This document shows, piece after piece, positions 7,555-16,726 of a stretch of DNA of 64,000 nt. The position numbers were made by a program, and so were the translations under genes. The notes beneath the pieces were generated by a model. The model was not told the origin of the DNA, did not search any database, and saw only the letters and a list, made by a program, of their open reading frames with translations. Location of the stretch: the NCBI GenBank assembly GCA_002021875.1, contig CP018627.1:4030001-4094000 (forward strand), written 5' to 3'. This DNA is from Streptomyces hygroscopicus (GTDB taxonomy: Bacteria; Actinomycetota; Actinomycetes; Streptomycetales; Streptomycetaceae). Each line of letters starts with the position of its first letter. Position 1 is the stretch's first letter.

Positions 7555-10500
7555 CCCGCGCTCCCCGGGCTCGCATGCCACAGCTTGCGGCCGGTGGCGG
7601 CCTGGTCGCCCGCGGGCTGGAGGTCGGCCCAGGGGTGCATGGCGTAACCGGTGGGCATCTCGATCCGGCGGCCGGAGTCGGAGTCGCGACCGGAGTCGGA
7701 GTCGCGGCCAGGGCCGGAGTCCGCCTCGCGGCCGCTGCCGGAGCCCGCTTCGGCCGTCTCCGGGCCCGCCCCCGCCAGTTCGGCGGCGACCGCTTCGAGG
7801 CCGCCTTCCTTCCTGAGCTGGGCCAGTTCGGCGAGGTTCCACACGGCCGAGCCGACGACGCTGAGGCTGCGCGGGCCGCGCCGCTGGACCACGCCGCGTA
7901 CGAGCAGCAGCCAGGAGTGGAAGACGGTGTGCGCGCACGCCGCGTGGCTGTCGTCGAAGAAGGCGCAGTCGACCAGCCCCGTACCGTCGTCGAGCGTGGT
8001 GAAGATGACCCGGCGCCCCGAGCGGATCGGCGGGGTCTGGGTGGCGGCCTTGGCACCGGCGACGAGTACGACCTCCCCGTGCGGCGCGTCACGCAGCCGC
8101 TTCGCGGGGATCGCGCCCAGCTCCTCCAGGAAGTCCCGGTGGTCGCCCATCAGATGGCGGGAGACGTCCATGCCGAGGATGCCGAGTTCGGCGCCGAGGC
8201 GTTCGTCCGCGTCGAGGTCGGGGAGCCCGGCGGGGGCGGCGGGGCCGGTTTCGGCCAGCGGAAGCTGGCCCTCCGCGTTATGCCGGGCGGCGGCGCCCCG
8301 CTGCTGCCGGTGCAGTTCGGCGATCTGCAGCAGCAGATCGCGGCGGCTGGTGCCGAACGCGTCCAACGCGCCGACCTGGGCCAGCCGTTCGGCGACCGGC
8401 CGCCCGGGGTGGGCGCGCAGCCACAGGTCCTGGAGCGAGGAGTAGGGCTGTCCGGCCGCGATCCGCTCGGTCTCGGCCTCGCTGATGCCGTGGATGTCGC
8501 TCAGCGCCAGCCGGACACCGATGTCCCCCTTGCCGCGGCCATCCCCCTTGCCGTGCCTGTCCTCCTTGTTACTGATGTCACGAGAAGCACCAGACGTCAG
8601 TTCGATTCGATAGGCGGCCCCCGACCGGTTCACATCCAGCGGCAGGATCGGCACTCCGCGCCGCCGCGCGTCCGCCAGCAGCAGCCGCTTCGGGTACATC
8701 CCGGGGTCATGGGTGAGCAGCCCGGCGTAGAAGGCGGCCGGATGGTGCGCCTTGAGCCAGGCGGACTGATACGTCGGGACCGCGAAGGCGACGGCATGCG
8801 CCTTGCAGAAGCCGTACGAGCCGAACGCCTCGACGATCTCCCAGGTGCGCGCCAGCACCTCCGGCGCGTAGCCCCGCTTCTCCGCCTCCGCGTGGAACCA
8901 GGCCCGCACCCGCCCCTGCCGCTCGGGGTTGGACAGCGCGCGCCGCGCCTCGTCGGCGAGGTCCCGTTCACATCCGGTCATGATCGACACGATCTTGATG
9001 ATCTGCTCATGGAAGACCACGACCCCGTGGGTCTCGCGCAGCGCGTCCTCCAGGTCCGGATGCGGATAGCGCGCGGGCTTGCGGCCGTGCCGGGCGTCGA
9101 TGAAGGGCCGGACCATGTCGGCGGCGACCGGGCCCGGCCGGAAGAGCGATATGTCGACCACGAGATCGTGGAAGGAGGTGGGCTGCAGTCGGCCGAGGAG
9201 ATCGCGCTGACCGGGCGATTCGATCTGGAAGCAGCCGAGTGTCTCGGTGGAGCGGATCAGGTCGTAGGTGGCCGGATCGCCGGGCCGGACCTGCCCGGGG
9301 TCGTCGATGTCCACGACCCGCCCGGTGGTCCGCCGGATCTCCGCGACCGCGTGCGCCATCGCGGACTGCATCCGCACCCCGAGGACATCGAGCTTGAGCA
9401 GTCCGAGCTCTTCCACGTCGTCCTTGTCGAACTGCGACATGGGAAAGCCCTCGCCGCTGGTCGGCACGATGGGCGTACGGGCCAGCAGCCCGGCGTCCGA
9501 GAGCAGTACGCCGCAGGGGTGCATGGCGATGCCACGGGGCAGTCCGTCGAGCGCCTCGACCAGCTCCCAGAGCTTGCCGAAACGTTCCTGCTCGGCGGTC
9601 GCTTCTCGTAGCGCCCGCAGCTCGGGCAGTTCCGCGAGCGCCGCGCGGGCATCGCGGGCGCGGATATGCGGGAAGGATTTGGCGAGCCGGTCCACCTCGG
9701 CCGGGTCCATGCCGAGCGCCGCGCCCACGTCCCGTACGGCATGGCGCACCCGGTAGGTATCGGGCATCGAGACGGTCGCGACCCGCTCCGAACCGAACCG
9801 TTCGAAGATCGCGCGATAGACGTCGAGCCGGCGCGCGGACTCCACATCGATGTCGATATCGGGCAGCGCGGCGCGCCGCACCGACAGGAAGCGCTCCATC
9901 AGCAGACCGTTGGCCACGGGGTCGGCGTGGGTGATGCCCAGCAGATGGTTGACGAACGATCCGGCGCCGGAACCACGGGCGGCCACCCGGATGCCGAGCT
10001 CCCGGGTGTCGTCGACGACCTGCGCGACGGTGAGGAAGTACGAGGCGTAGCCGAGCCGTTCGATGGTGCGCAGCTCGTCCTCGAGCCGCTCCCAGCGCAC
10101 CCGGTCCCGGTCGTACCCCCGCAGCACCATGGCGGCGGCGCAGCGCGACCGCAGCACCCGCTCGGCGCTCCGCCGCCCGGCCCCGACCAGCCGGGGCTCG
10201 GGGAAGTGGACGCTGCCCAGGCCGATGTGGTCCTCGGGGTCGACCAGACACGCGGCGGCGGTGCGCCGGGTCTCCTCCAGCAGGCGGTGCGCGGCGTCCC
10301 GTCGCATCCCGGCCGCCTCCACGATCCGCTCGGCCGCCTTCGCCATGTCCCGGGGCCCCTTGAGCCAGCGCTCACCGCTGTCGAGCGCCCCGGGGGTGCG
10401 CGGGTCGATGGGAACGAGCCGGCGGGCCGCGTCCAGGACGTCGGCGACCGGCCCCTCCCCCGGATCGGCGTAACGGACGGCGTTGCTCAGCACGGCCGGG

Positions 10501-11174
10501 ATGCCCTGGTCGGCGGCGAAGCCGACGGTACGGGCGGCGAGCCGCAGCGAGCCCGGGCCGGTGCCGGTGCGGCCGTGCCATACGGCTTCCAGCCGCAGCG
10601 CGTCGCCGAAGAGCTCACGCCAGGGGGCGATCAGCCGCGCGGCCCGGTCGGGGCGCCCGGCGGCCAGGGCCCGGCCGACGTCGGAGTCCGGGCCGAGCAG
10701 CACGGTCAGCGGGGCGAGCGCGCCGGGGTCGCTCACCAGGTCGCGCCAGTGCAGCAGGGGCGGCCCGTCGCCGTGCGTCCGGGCGGATCCGGAGTGGGTG
10801 AGCCCCGCGTGGGCGGCGGAGACCAGCCCGCACAGCGCGGCCCAGCCGGCCGCGCCGTCCCGGGCGAGGAAGACCGCCCGGGGCGTGGACTCGTCGATGA
10901 ACGCCCCGCCGCGCACCGGCGTACGGCGCCGAACGGTGCGCCCCGGCTCCGGGTCCTCCCTCCGTACGGCGAGGTCCACCCCGAAGAGCGGTCGCACTCC
11001 CGCGCGCTCACACGCCCGGGCGAACCGCACCGCTCCGGCGAGGCTGTCGCGGTCGGTCAGCGCGATCGCGTCCATGCCGCGCTCGGCGGCCCGCTGCGCC
11101 AGCCGCTCCGGGTGCGCGGCCCCGTACCGCATGGAGAACCCGGACGCGGTGTGCAGATGCGTGAAGCCTGGCAT
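7551..11174 (-). CDS. dnaE2: Error-prone DNA polymerase III alpha subunit DnaE2 (ImuC)
   Basis: Translesion C-family polymerase; 1207 aa. ATG at 11174 has GGGAGG upstream (complement of 11180-11185) and gives the family start MPGFTHLHTASGFS, an N-terminal PHP domain with HxH. The palm signature PDIDIDVE holds two catalytic aspartates. A helix-hairpin-helix and an OB-fold (VVLVAGAKAATQTPP...LDDGTGLVDCAFF) follow. Compared with the family it carries a Lys/Asp/Gly insert near GKGDGRGKGD and a C-terminal Asp/Ser/Gly/Arg repeat (DSGRDSDSGRR). It is the first gene of a two-gene unit with the ImuB-like gene. SOS control is usual for such cassettes, but I did not find a clear LexA box in the short upstream region. 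Confidence 0.93.
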   Translation of the reverse strand: MPGFTHLHTASGFSMRYGAAHPERLAQRAAERGMDAIALTDRDSLAGAVRFARACERAGVRPLFGVDLAVRREDPEPGRTVRRRTPVRGGAFIDESTPRAVFLARDGAAGWAALCGLVSAAHAGLTHSGSARTHGDGPPLLHWRDLVSDPGALAPLTVLLGPDSDVGRALAAGRPDRAARLIAPWRELFGDALRLEAVWHGRTGTGPGSLRLAARTVGFAADQGIPAVLSNAVRYADPGEGPVADVLDAARRLVPIDPRTPGALDSGERWLKGPRDMAKAAERIVEAAGMRRDAAHRLLEETRRTAAACLVDPEDHIGLGSVHFPEPRLVGAGRRSAERVLRSRCAAAMVLRGYDRDRVRWERLEDELRTIERLGYASYFLTVAQVVDDTRELGIRVAARGSGAGSFVNHLLGITHADPVANGLLMERFLSVRRAALPDIDIDVESARRLDVYRAIFERFGSERVATVSMPDTYRVRHAVRDVGAALGMDPAEVDRLAKSFPHIRARDARAALAELPELRALREATAEQERFGKLWELVEALDGLPRGIAMHPCGVLLSDAGLLARTPIVPTSGEGFPMSQFDKDDVEELGLLKLDVLGVRMQSAMAHAVAEIRRTTGRVVDIDDPGQVRPGDPATYDLIRSTETLGCFQIESPGQRDLLGRLQPTSFHDLVVDISLFRPGPVAADMVRPFIDARHGRKPARYPHPDLEDALRETHGVVVFHEQIIKIVSIMTGCERDLADEARRALSNPERQGRVRAWFHAEAEKRGYAPEVLARTWEIVEAFGSYGFCKAHAVAFAVPTYQSAWLKAHHPAAFYAGLLTHDPGMYPKRLLLADARRRGVPILPLDVNRSGAAYRIELTSGASRDISNKEDRHGKGDGRGKGDIGVRLALSDIHGISEAETERIAAGQPYSSLQDLWLRAHPGRPVAERLAQVGALDAFGTSRRDLLLQIAELHRQQRGAAARHNAEGQLPLAETGPAAPAGLPDLDADERLGAELGILGMDVSRHLMGDHRDFLEELGAIPAKRLRDAPHGEVVLVAGAKAATQTPPIRSGRRVIFTTLDDGTGLVDCAFFDDSHAACAHTVFHSWLLLVRGVVQRRGPRSLSVVGSAVWNLAELAQLRKEGGLEAVAAELAGAGPETAEAGSGSGREADSGPGRDSDSGRDSDSGRRIEMPTGYAMHPWADLQPAGDQAATGRKLWHASPGSAG

Positions 11175-11388
11175 CCGCACCTCCCGCTGCTCACACCCCC
11201 TGACCGACCCTGCTTGTCCCACGCCCCACCATAACCCCATTCTCGAACAGACGTGCGAGTCGGTTCGAGCGCGCCCCCCTCCTCCACCATAAGCACCCAA
11301 AACACCCTTTAATCCCGCGCGTCGCCTTGCGAACGCGACGCACGGAAGCCGGTCGGTCGAATCCATGGGCCGGCCACCGGCCCGCGCG

Positions 11389-11394
11389 TATGCT
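11389..11394 (+). promoter_or_regulatory. -10 element of a probable leaderless promoter
   Basis: TATGCT sits 7 nt before the ATG at 11402 and there is no Shine-Dalgarno. The geometry fits transcription starting at the initiation codon, common in actinomycetes. No convincing -35 is visible. Confidence 0.45.
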
Positions 11395-11401
11395 GATCAC
11401 C

Positions 11402-11854
11402 ATGACGGAGGGATCCCTGCTCGACCTGCTACGGGGGCAGCGCACCGGCGCGCTCGTCACCCTCAAGCGCGATGGACGGCCGCAGCTCTCCAATGTCGCC
11501 TTCACCTATGACCCCGCGACACGCCTCATCCGGATCTCGGTCACCGACGACCGCGCCAAGACCCGCAATCTGCGCCGCGATCCGCGTGCGAGCTTCTACG
11601 TCACCAGCGAGGACCACTCCTCCTATCTGGTGGCCGAGGGCGATGCCGAGCTGACGCCGGTCGCCACCGACCCCCATGACGCCACCGCCGATGAGCTGGT
11701 GGAGGTCTACCGCGCGATCCAGGGCGACCATCCGGACTGGGAGGAATTCCGCACCGCGATGGTGGCCGAGCGGCGGCTGGTGCTGCGGTTGCGCGTGGGG
11801 CGCGGCTACGGCTGGGGCCGGCAGGCCGGGGCCCTGAGCGGAGAGCTGGGCTAG
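11402..11854 (+). CDS. PPOX-class (F420/FMN-binding) oxidoreductase
   Basis: 150-aa split-barrel protein of the pyridoxamine 5'-phosphate oxidase-like family. Members in actinomycetes commonly use coenzyme F420 or bind biliverdin, heme or FMN. Family features are LLRGQRTGALVTLKRDGRPQLSNVAF near the N-terminus, then VTDDRAKTRNLRRDPRASF and a C-terminal RLVLRLRVGRGYGWG. The start is ATG 11402, with a -10 box directly upstream and no ribosome binding site. ATG 11390 lies inside that box. It stands alone, divergent from dnaE2. Substrate unknown; the cofactor class is inferred from family resemblance only. Confidence 0.8.
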   Translation: MTEGSLLDLLRGQRTGALVTLKRDGRPQLSNVAFTYDPATRLIRISVTDDRAKTRNLRRDPRASFYVTSEDHSSYLVAEGDAELTPVATDPHDATADELVEVYRAIQGDHPDWEEFRTAMVAERRLVLRLRVGRGYGWGRQAGALSGELG

Positions 11855-12241
11855 AGCGGCCACCACCGGTCAGCTTGCCCTGGCAGGTTCTCGCTCTCGC
11901 GGGGTACGCGGCAGCCCTCACCCCAGAGGCATCACGGACATCACTCGGCCCTGCTCACCTGAGCGTCCTTGAATCGATTTGAGCGCCTCGGGCACCTCGC
12001 TGAGCACGCCATCCACCGGGGGCGCGAAACGGCGCCAGGGCCCCCTGGGGGGCGCAACCGCGCGCTGCCGCGCACCCGGTCGCCACGCGGCGTTCCGCGC
12101 CCGGCCATCTCCCGCACGCGACAATAAGCCACCGAACGACTACTTGTAGCGACCGGAAGTGCTCGATCGACGTGCGTTCCTGACGCGCACCACGTAAGAC
12201 TCCGTCCGGTATCTGCAACGACGAGCAAGGGAGTGTTCGAA
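11855..12241. other. Intergenic region upstream of the protease inhibitor gene
   Basis: 387 bp without a supportable gene. The last part (12120-12240) is less GC-rich and should hold the inhibitor promoter, but I cannot pick a convincing -35/-10 pair. aagggag at 12227-12233 is the ribosome binding site. Nothing else recognised. Confidence 0.5.
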
Positions 12242-12685
12242 ATGCGGAAGACTACTGGGGCGATCGGGCTCGGAGCCGCTCTGGCCGTGAGCGCTGTGCT
12301 GGGGATCGGCACGAGCGGCACGGCGAGCGCCGAGCCCGCCAAGCCGCAGAGCCTGTACCCGCCCTCCGCGCTGGTCCTCACCGTCGGCTGGGGGGCCGAC
12401 GCGGCCACGACCGAGGTCCAGCGAGCGGTGACACTGAGCTGTCGCCCCACCGCCACCGGCACCCACCCGGCCCCCGCCAAGGCATGCGCCGAACTCCGCT
12501 CCGTGGGCGGCACGTTCGGCCAGCTGCGCACCGGCGCGGAGCCCGGCCGGGTGTGCACCAAGGAGTGGCACCCCATCACGGTCACCGCCGAGGGGATCTG
12601 GGACGGCCGCCGGGTGTCGTACGAGCACACCTTCGCGAACAACTGCTTCAAGAGCGCGGCCCCGACGCTGGTCTTCGAGTTCTGA
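12242..12685 (+). CDS. Secreted subtilisin inhibitor-like (SSI/SIL) protease inhibitor, P1 Lys
   Basis: Extracellular serine protease inhibitor; 147-aa precursor. ATG 12242 follows AAGGGAG by 8 nt. The signal peptide ends SGTASA about residue 30. The mature part starts near [13 protein letters not shown], the SSI family hallmark. Cys67/82/105/135 match the two SSI disulfides. Aligned to SSI (CPM-V-Y at the scissile bond), the reactive loop here is CTK-E-W, giving Lys107 as P1. SSI has Met. A Lys P1 points to trypsin-like rather than subtilisin-like targets. It lies next to a convergent streptogrisin gene, and a second follows at 15.5 kb. The reactive-site call is by alignment from memory. Confidence 0.92.
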   Translation: MRKTTGAIGLGAALAVSAVLGIGTSGTASAEPAKPQSLYPPSALVLTVGWGADAATTEVQRAVTLSCRPTATGTHPAPAKACAELRSVGGTFGQLRTGAEPGRVCTKEWHPITVTAEGIWDGRRVSYEHTFANNCFKSAAPTLVFEF

Positions 12686-12713
12686 CCGGCTGAACGACCG
12701 CCGAACACGGCAA

Positions 12714-12755
12714 TGAGCACAACAGCCTGAGCACAACAGCCTGAGCACAACGGGC
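12714..12755. repeat. 14-bp tandem repeat after the inhibitor gene
   Basis: Three 14-bp units of tgagcacaacagcc type (12714-12727, 12728-12741, 12742-12755), the last with two changes, then a partial fourth. It lies between the inhibitor stop and the terminator hairpin, probably inside the 3' untranslated region. No function recognised. Confidence 0.8.
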
Positions 12756-12774
12756 TGAGCACGGCAAAGGGAAA

Positions 12775-12807
12775 GCCCCCGGACACCGTCCACGGGTGTC
12801 CGGGGGC
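12775..12807. terminator. Bidirectional terminator between the SSI and streptogrisin genes
   Basis: Perfect 13-bp inverted repeat (gcccccggacacc at 12775-12787 and its complement at 12795-12807) with a 7-nt loop, between two convergent genes. A strong GC hairpin without a long U-tract is usual for this group of bacteria. Confidence 0.82.
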
Positions 12808-12857
12808 CTGCTCTTGTTCACACGGGAGCGGACCGCGGGAGCGAAACGCGTCCCAGG

Positions 12858-13934
12858 TCAGCCGATCTCGGCGCCGAACGCCTGCAGCGCCTCCGGCACC
12901 GGCTGGAAGAAGGTCTCGCCGCCCGAGGAGCAGTCACCGCTGCCGCCGGAGGTCAGACCCAGCGCGGTGTCGCCCGCGAAGAGCGCGCCGCCGCTGTCGC
13001 CGGGCTCGGCGCAGACCGTGGTCTGGATCAGCCCCTCGACCGTCCCCTCCTGGTAGTTGACGGTCGCGTTGAGGCCGGTGACCTCGCCGTCGTGCACCTG
13101 GGTGGTGGAACCGCTGCGCGTCACCTTCTGGCCGACCGTGGCGTCACCGGCCTTGGAGATGGCCTGGGTGCTGCCGTTGTAGAGGTCGACCGCGCTCGGG
13201 TGGTCGGTGTCCTTGGTGTACTTGACCAGCCCGTAGTCGTTACCGGGGAAGTCGCTGCCCTCGTTGGTGCCGATCTCCTCGCCGCCCTGCGAGTCCGACC
13301 AGCTGCTGATGGCCTCGGTGCAGTGACCGGCGGTCAGGAAGTACGGCTGGCCGCCCTTGACCACGTTGAAGCCCAGCGAGCAGCGCCCGCCGTTGCCCCA
13401 GATGGCGTCGCCACCGGCGATGAAGGTGGAGAACTTACCGGCCGAGTGCTTCACCTCGACCTTGTCGCCGAGCGCGTCGGTGACCTTGTCGAGAGTGGCC
13501 ATCCGGGCGCCCTTGACGGAGCTGTCCGCGGTGACGACGACCTTGTTGCTTCTGGGGTCCACCGACCACGAGGTGCCGGGGATGGTGGCCTTCTCCTTGA
13601 GCGTCTGACGCGCCTCGCTCAGCTCGGCCAGGGTGTGCTTGACGACCTTGACCTCGGCCCCGGCGTCCCGGACCTTGTCCACGACACCCTTGTTGACCAC
13701 ATTGACGACGAGCTTCTTGGCCTTGGCGTCGTAGTACGCACCCGCCGTGTCGCTCTTGAGCGACGAGGTGAGGGTGTTGGCGAGCTTTCCGGCGGCGCCG
13801 ACCGAGAGGGTGTCGGGCTGGGTCTCACCGGGAGCGGCGTTGGCGCTCTGCAGGGTGATGCCCGTGGCGACCAGGGCCGCGATGCCGGCTCCGGCTATGG
13901 CGACACGACGCTTGGGTATGCGGCGGTGCTTCAA
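12858..13934 (-). CDS. Secreted streptogrisin-type serine protease (S1E), long propeptide
   Basis: Extracellular chymotrypsin-fold protease made as a preproenzyme; 358 aa if translation starts at TTG 13934. That codon has GGAAGG 7 nt upstream (13942-13947) and leads straight into LKHRRIPKRRVAIAG, a good signal peptide start. No ATG fits. The signal peptide ends near SANA, and a propeptide of about 140 residues acts as folding chaperone. The mature enzyme starts at about residue 172 (IAGGDAIWG). The triad is His204 (TAGHC), Asp233 (NDYGLV) and Ser314 (GDSGG). The propeptide is longer than in SprB. Expression is probably growth-phase linked, as in the family; no specific site seen. Confidence 0.9.
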   Translation of the reverse strand: MKHRRIPKRRVAIAGAGIAALVATGITLQSANAAPGETQPDTLSVGAAGKLANTLTSSLKSDTAGAYYDAKAKKLVVNVVNKGVVDKVRDAGAEVKVVKHTLAELSEARQTLKEKATIPGTSWSVDPRSNKVVVTADSSVKGARMATLDKVTDALGDKVEVKHSAGKFSTFIAGGDAIWGNGGRCSLGFNVVKGGQPYFLTAGHCTEAISSWSDSQGGEEIGTNEGSDFPGNDYGLVKYTKDTDHPSAVDLYNGSTQAISKAGDATVGQKVTRSGSTTQVHDGEVTGLNATVNYQEGTVEGLIQTTVCAEPGDSGGALFAGDTALGLTSGGSGDCSSGGETFFQPVPEALQAFGAEIG

Positions 13935-14313
13935 GTCTCTGCCTTCCAGTGGGGGGTTGGGCCCGACGGCAGTGGGGTGCCAGGGCCCGGAGGGCGTAAC
14001 GACATGGCGCTTCTCCCCACTCAGGGGCGCGTCCATGCCAAATTGCGCCGCCGAGTATTCCCACCACCACCGGCCGCGCACAAGGGTGCGTTCGCGTCAT
14101 CGCCGTGAAATTTACCCGGCGGCCTCATGTCCGGACATGGCGGTGCCCGCACACCTTCTGGGTGTACGGGCACCGAATCAGGTATCCGGACGAGCCGTCA
14201 AACCGGGCGAATCAACCGCGCGCGATCCCCTGGCAAGAGACCCCCTGGCGAACCCCCTCGGCGAGGGCCCCTTGGTGGTTCACCTCCGGCGGGAGAGACG
14301 GGCTTCACTTCAA
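13935..14313. other. Intergenic region with a hairpin and a 14-bp palindrome
   Basis: 379 bp between two minus-strand genes. catgtccggacatg (14126-14139) is a perfect palindrome with operator appearance. Next to it, 14142-14155 pairs with 14161-14174 (one mismatch, 5-nt loop), a probable terminator for the slipin gene. The side near 13934 should hold the protease promoter; no clear -35/-10 was identified. Confidence 0.55.
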
Positions 14314-15258
14314 TCACCGGTCCACGGCACGCGGCTCCGGCTCGCGCTCGGTGAGCGTCGGCATCGCCTGCCGGGCGGGCTGGGCCCGCTGCGCGGGCGC
14401 GGCCTCCGGCTCCGGGGCGGTGGCCGGACCGGCGGCCGGGGCGCCGCCCTCCGCATCGCCCTCCGTCCGGGCGGCCATCTGGGCGGCGGCCGGGATCTCC
14501 TGCGCACCCCGCTCCAGGAAGCGCAGCAGCTCGACCGGGATGGGCAGCACCAGCGTGGAGTTCTTCTCGGCGGCGACCGCCATCACCGTCTGCAGCAGCC
14601 GTAGCTGGAGGGCCGAGGGGGTGTCGGCCATCTGGGCGGCGGCCTCGGCCAGCTTATGCGACGCCTGCAGCTCCGCGTCCGCGTTGATGACCCGGGCACG
14701 GCGCTCCCGGTCGGCCTCCGCCTGGCGGGCCATCGACCGCTTCATGGTCTCCGGCAGCGAGACGTCCTTGATCTCCACCCGGTCGATATGGACGCCCCAG
14801 CCGACGGCCGGGCTGTCGATCATGAGCTCGAGGCCCTGGTTGAGCTTCTCCCGGTTGGAGAGCAGATCGTCCAGATCGCTCTTCCCGATGATCGACCGCA
14901 ACGAGGTCTGGGCCATCTGGGAGACGGCGAAGCGGTAGTCCTCGACCGCGATGAGCGCTTCGGCCGGGTCCACGACCTTGAAGTAGACGACGGCGTCGAC
15001 CCGCACGGTCACATTGTCCCGGGTGATGCCCTCCTGGGCGGGCACGGGCATCGTCACGATCTGCATATTGACCTTCTGGAGCCGGTCGACCATCGGAGCG
15101 ATCATGGTGAACCCCGGCCCCCGGATATCCGAGCGCAGCCTCCCGAGCCGGAAGACCACACCCCGCTCGTACTGCTTGACCACCCGGGCCGCGGCCAGCG
15201 CGCCAAGGGCGCCGAGGCAAGCCAGTACCACTATCAATGTCACGAGCGCATCGACCAT
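14314..15258 (-). CDS. Slipin/stomatin-like SPFH (band 7) membrane protein
   Basis: Membrane-anchored SPFH scaffold protein; 314 aa. An N-terminal transmembrane helix (LVTLIVVLACLGALGALAAA) is followed by the SPFH domain from VVKQYERGVVFRLGRL to about residue 200, including PVPAQEGITRDNVTV. A coiled coil rich in Ala/Glu/Arg comes next, then an Ala/Pro/Glu tail of about 60 residues. ATG 15258 has AGGTGG just upstream; GTG 15267 is three codons earlier and has a poorer site. Slipins often pair with a NfeD protease, but no nfeD gene adjoins here. Role: membrane organisation, otherwise unknown. Confidence 0.88.
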   Translation of the reverse strand: MVDALVTLIVVLACLGALGALAAARVVKQYERGVVFRLGRLRSDIRGPGFTMIAPMVDRLQKVNMQIVTMPVPAQEGITRDNVTVRVDAVVYFKVVDPAEALIAVEDYRFAVSQMAQTSLRSIIGKSDLDDLLSNREKLNQGLELMIDSPAVGWGVHIDRVEIKDVSLPETMKRSMARQAEADRERRARVINADAELQASHKLAEAAAQMADTPSALQLRLLQTVMAVAAEKNSTLVLPIPVELLRFLERGAQEIPAAAQMAARTEGDAEGGAPAAGPATAPEPEAAPAQRAQPARQAMPTLTEREPEPRAVDR

Positions 15259-15420
15259 CACGGCCACCTGCCGTCCGTATCGTGAACAATGCCCCTCGTG
15301 GGGTACATGTCCACGATAGTCCGCCCGTCGGACAGTGGGGAGGGGCTACGGAATGACCCCTTCCGGAGGCGCGGAAAGGCCCCGCCCAGGGACGCGGCGA
15401 GACCCCGTCCGGAGGCGCGG

Positions 15421-15454
15421 AGAGCCCCCGTCCGGTGGCCCGGACGGGGGCTCT
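15421..15454. terminator. Terminator of the sprB-like gene
   Basis: Perfect 15-bp inverted repeat, 15421-15435 (agagcccccgtccgg) with 15440-15454, 4-nt loop, 45 bp past the protease stop on the minus strand. Two near-copies of a ccggaggcgcgga word precede it at about 15363-15421. Confidence 0.82.
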
Positions 15455-15498
15455 CGATCAGCCTGGTGCGGAGATGATCAGCGAAGGGACGGCGCCGA

Positions 15499-16404
15499 TC
15501 AGTAGACGCTCACGCCGTACGCGTTCAGCGCCTCGACGACCGGCTGGAAGAACGTGGTGCCACCGGAGGTGCAGTTACCGCTGCCGCCGGAGGTGAGACC
15601 GAGGGCGGTGGAGCCGGCGTAGAGCGGGCCGCCGCTGTCGCCGGGCTCGGCGCAGACCGTGGTCTGGATCATGCCGTAGACGATGTCGCCATTGCCGTAG
15701 TTGACCGTGGCGTTCAGCGCGGTGACCCGGCCGCTGTGGATGCCGGTGGTGGAGCCGCGCCGGGTGACCGTCTGGCCCACGGTCGGGTTGGCGGCCGAGG
15801 TGATGTCCTGGCTGCCGACGGTGCCCTCGGGGCTGGCCGAGCCGCTGTACCGGACCAGACCGTAGTCGTTGGTCGGGAAGCTGGAACCGGCCGTCGGGCC
15901 GATGGTGGTGGAGTGGCCGGAGTTCGACCACCAGGTGCCCGCACCGTCGGTGCAGTGACCGGCGGTGACGAAGTAGTTGGCCCCACTGCTGTTGCGCACG
16001 TTGAAGCCGAGGGAGCAGCGCCAGCTATCCGCGTAGATCGCGTCTCCGCCCGAGATCAGCTTCTGAATCTTGCCGGAGGTCCGCTTGACCTCGATCGCGT
16101 CGGCGCTCGCGCCGGCGGTGTTCTTGATCTTGGCTATCTCGCTCTGGGACACCGTGCCGTCGGCGGTGACGACGAGCTTGTTGGTCGCCTTGTCGACATA
16201 CCAGGCGGTGCCCGCGACATCGGCCTCGAGGACGGCGTTGCTCGCCGACTTGGCCTCAGCCGCGCTGAAGGTGCGGGTGCCGTCGCTTCCGGCGTAGGCG
16301 GCGGGGGCGGCGAGCGCCGCCCCGGCCACCAGGGCGGAGGTCGCGGCGATCAGGGCGATACGTCTCGCCTGCTTACCGTGGGGGGCGTTGCGCTTGATCC
16401 TCAA
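15499..16404 (-). CDS. Streptogrisin B-like secreted serine protease (S1E)
   Basis: Extracellular protease; 301 aa from TTG 16404. This start gives (M)RIKR, the same opening as classical streptogrisin B precursors as I recall them, and has GGAGG upstream. The signal peptide ends near APAAYA, and the short propeptide runs to about 116. The mature chain starts [20 protein letters not shown]. Catalytic residues are His150 (TAGHC), Asp180 (TNDYGLV) and Ser257 (GDSGG). Overall length and C-terminus ([11 protein letters not shown]) match SprB closely. It may be a target or partner of the SSI-type inhibitor 3 kb away, although streptogrisin B prefers aromatic residues at P1 while the inhibitor offers Lys. 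Confidence 0.92.
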   Translation of the reverse strand: MRIKRNAPHGKQARRIALIAATSALVAGAALAAPAAYAGSDGTRTFSAAEAKSASNAVLEADVAGTAWYVDKATNKLVVTADGTVSQSEIAKIKNTAGASADAIEVKRTSGKIQKLISGGDAIYADSWRCSLGFNVRNSSGANYFVTAGHCTDGAGTWWSNSGHSTTIGPTAGSSFPTNDYGLVRYSGSASPEGTVGSQDITSAANPTVGQTVTRRGSTTGIHSGRVTALNATVNYGNGDIVYGMIQTTVCAEPGDSGGPLYAGSTALGLTSGGSGNCTSGGTTFFQPVVEALNAYGVSVY

Positions 16405-16591
16405 CTCTTCCTCCGGGGGAATCGGGGGTCCGCCTGGGTGGGCAGGCCCGTGAGGCGCAGTCAATGAGCACGTCGATGACCGATACGACCCGATTCGACG
16501 TGCCCCTGACAAGCGCTTCCGGAAGTATTCGTGGCCATGGGCGGACCGCGCAAGAGGACAATTCGGAACGGCTGTCGGGCACACGCCACAT

Positions 16592-16620
16592 AGCCCCGGC
16601 GGGTTCAGGCCGCCGGGGCT
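16592..16620. terminator. Terminator after the monooxygenase/ABC operon
   Basis: Perfect 11-bp inverted repeat, 16592-16602 (agccccggcgg) with 16610-16620, loop 7 nt, 107 bp past the stop of the last operon gene. The rest of the 16405-16726 interval holds the sprB-like upstream region; no clear -35/-10 pair was identified. Confidence 0.75.
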
Positions 16621-16726
16621 TGTGCTCCCATCCCCTGGGTAACCCCTGAGACGGGCGCACGGGCGATCGGGTTCCGCTATGACGTCGGCCGGTCACATCC
16701 CCGCGGCCGGGCCGGTGCCGAGCCGC

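Noticed and set aside
11341..11375. Word resembling a tRNA T-loop (ggtcgaatcc)
   Set aside because: No matching acceptor, D or anticodon stem is present, and the area overlaps the intergenic upstream region of two genes.
11941..12786. Minus-strand open frame across the SSI inhibitor gene
   Set aside because: No family resemblance and no ribosome binding site. The plus strand encodes a clear secreted inhibitor in the same place.
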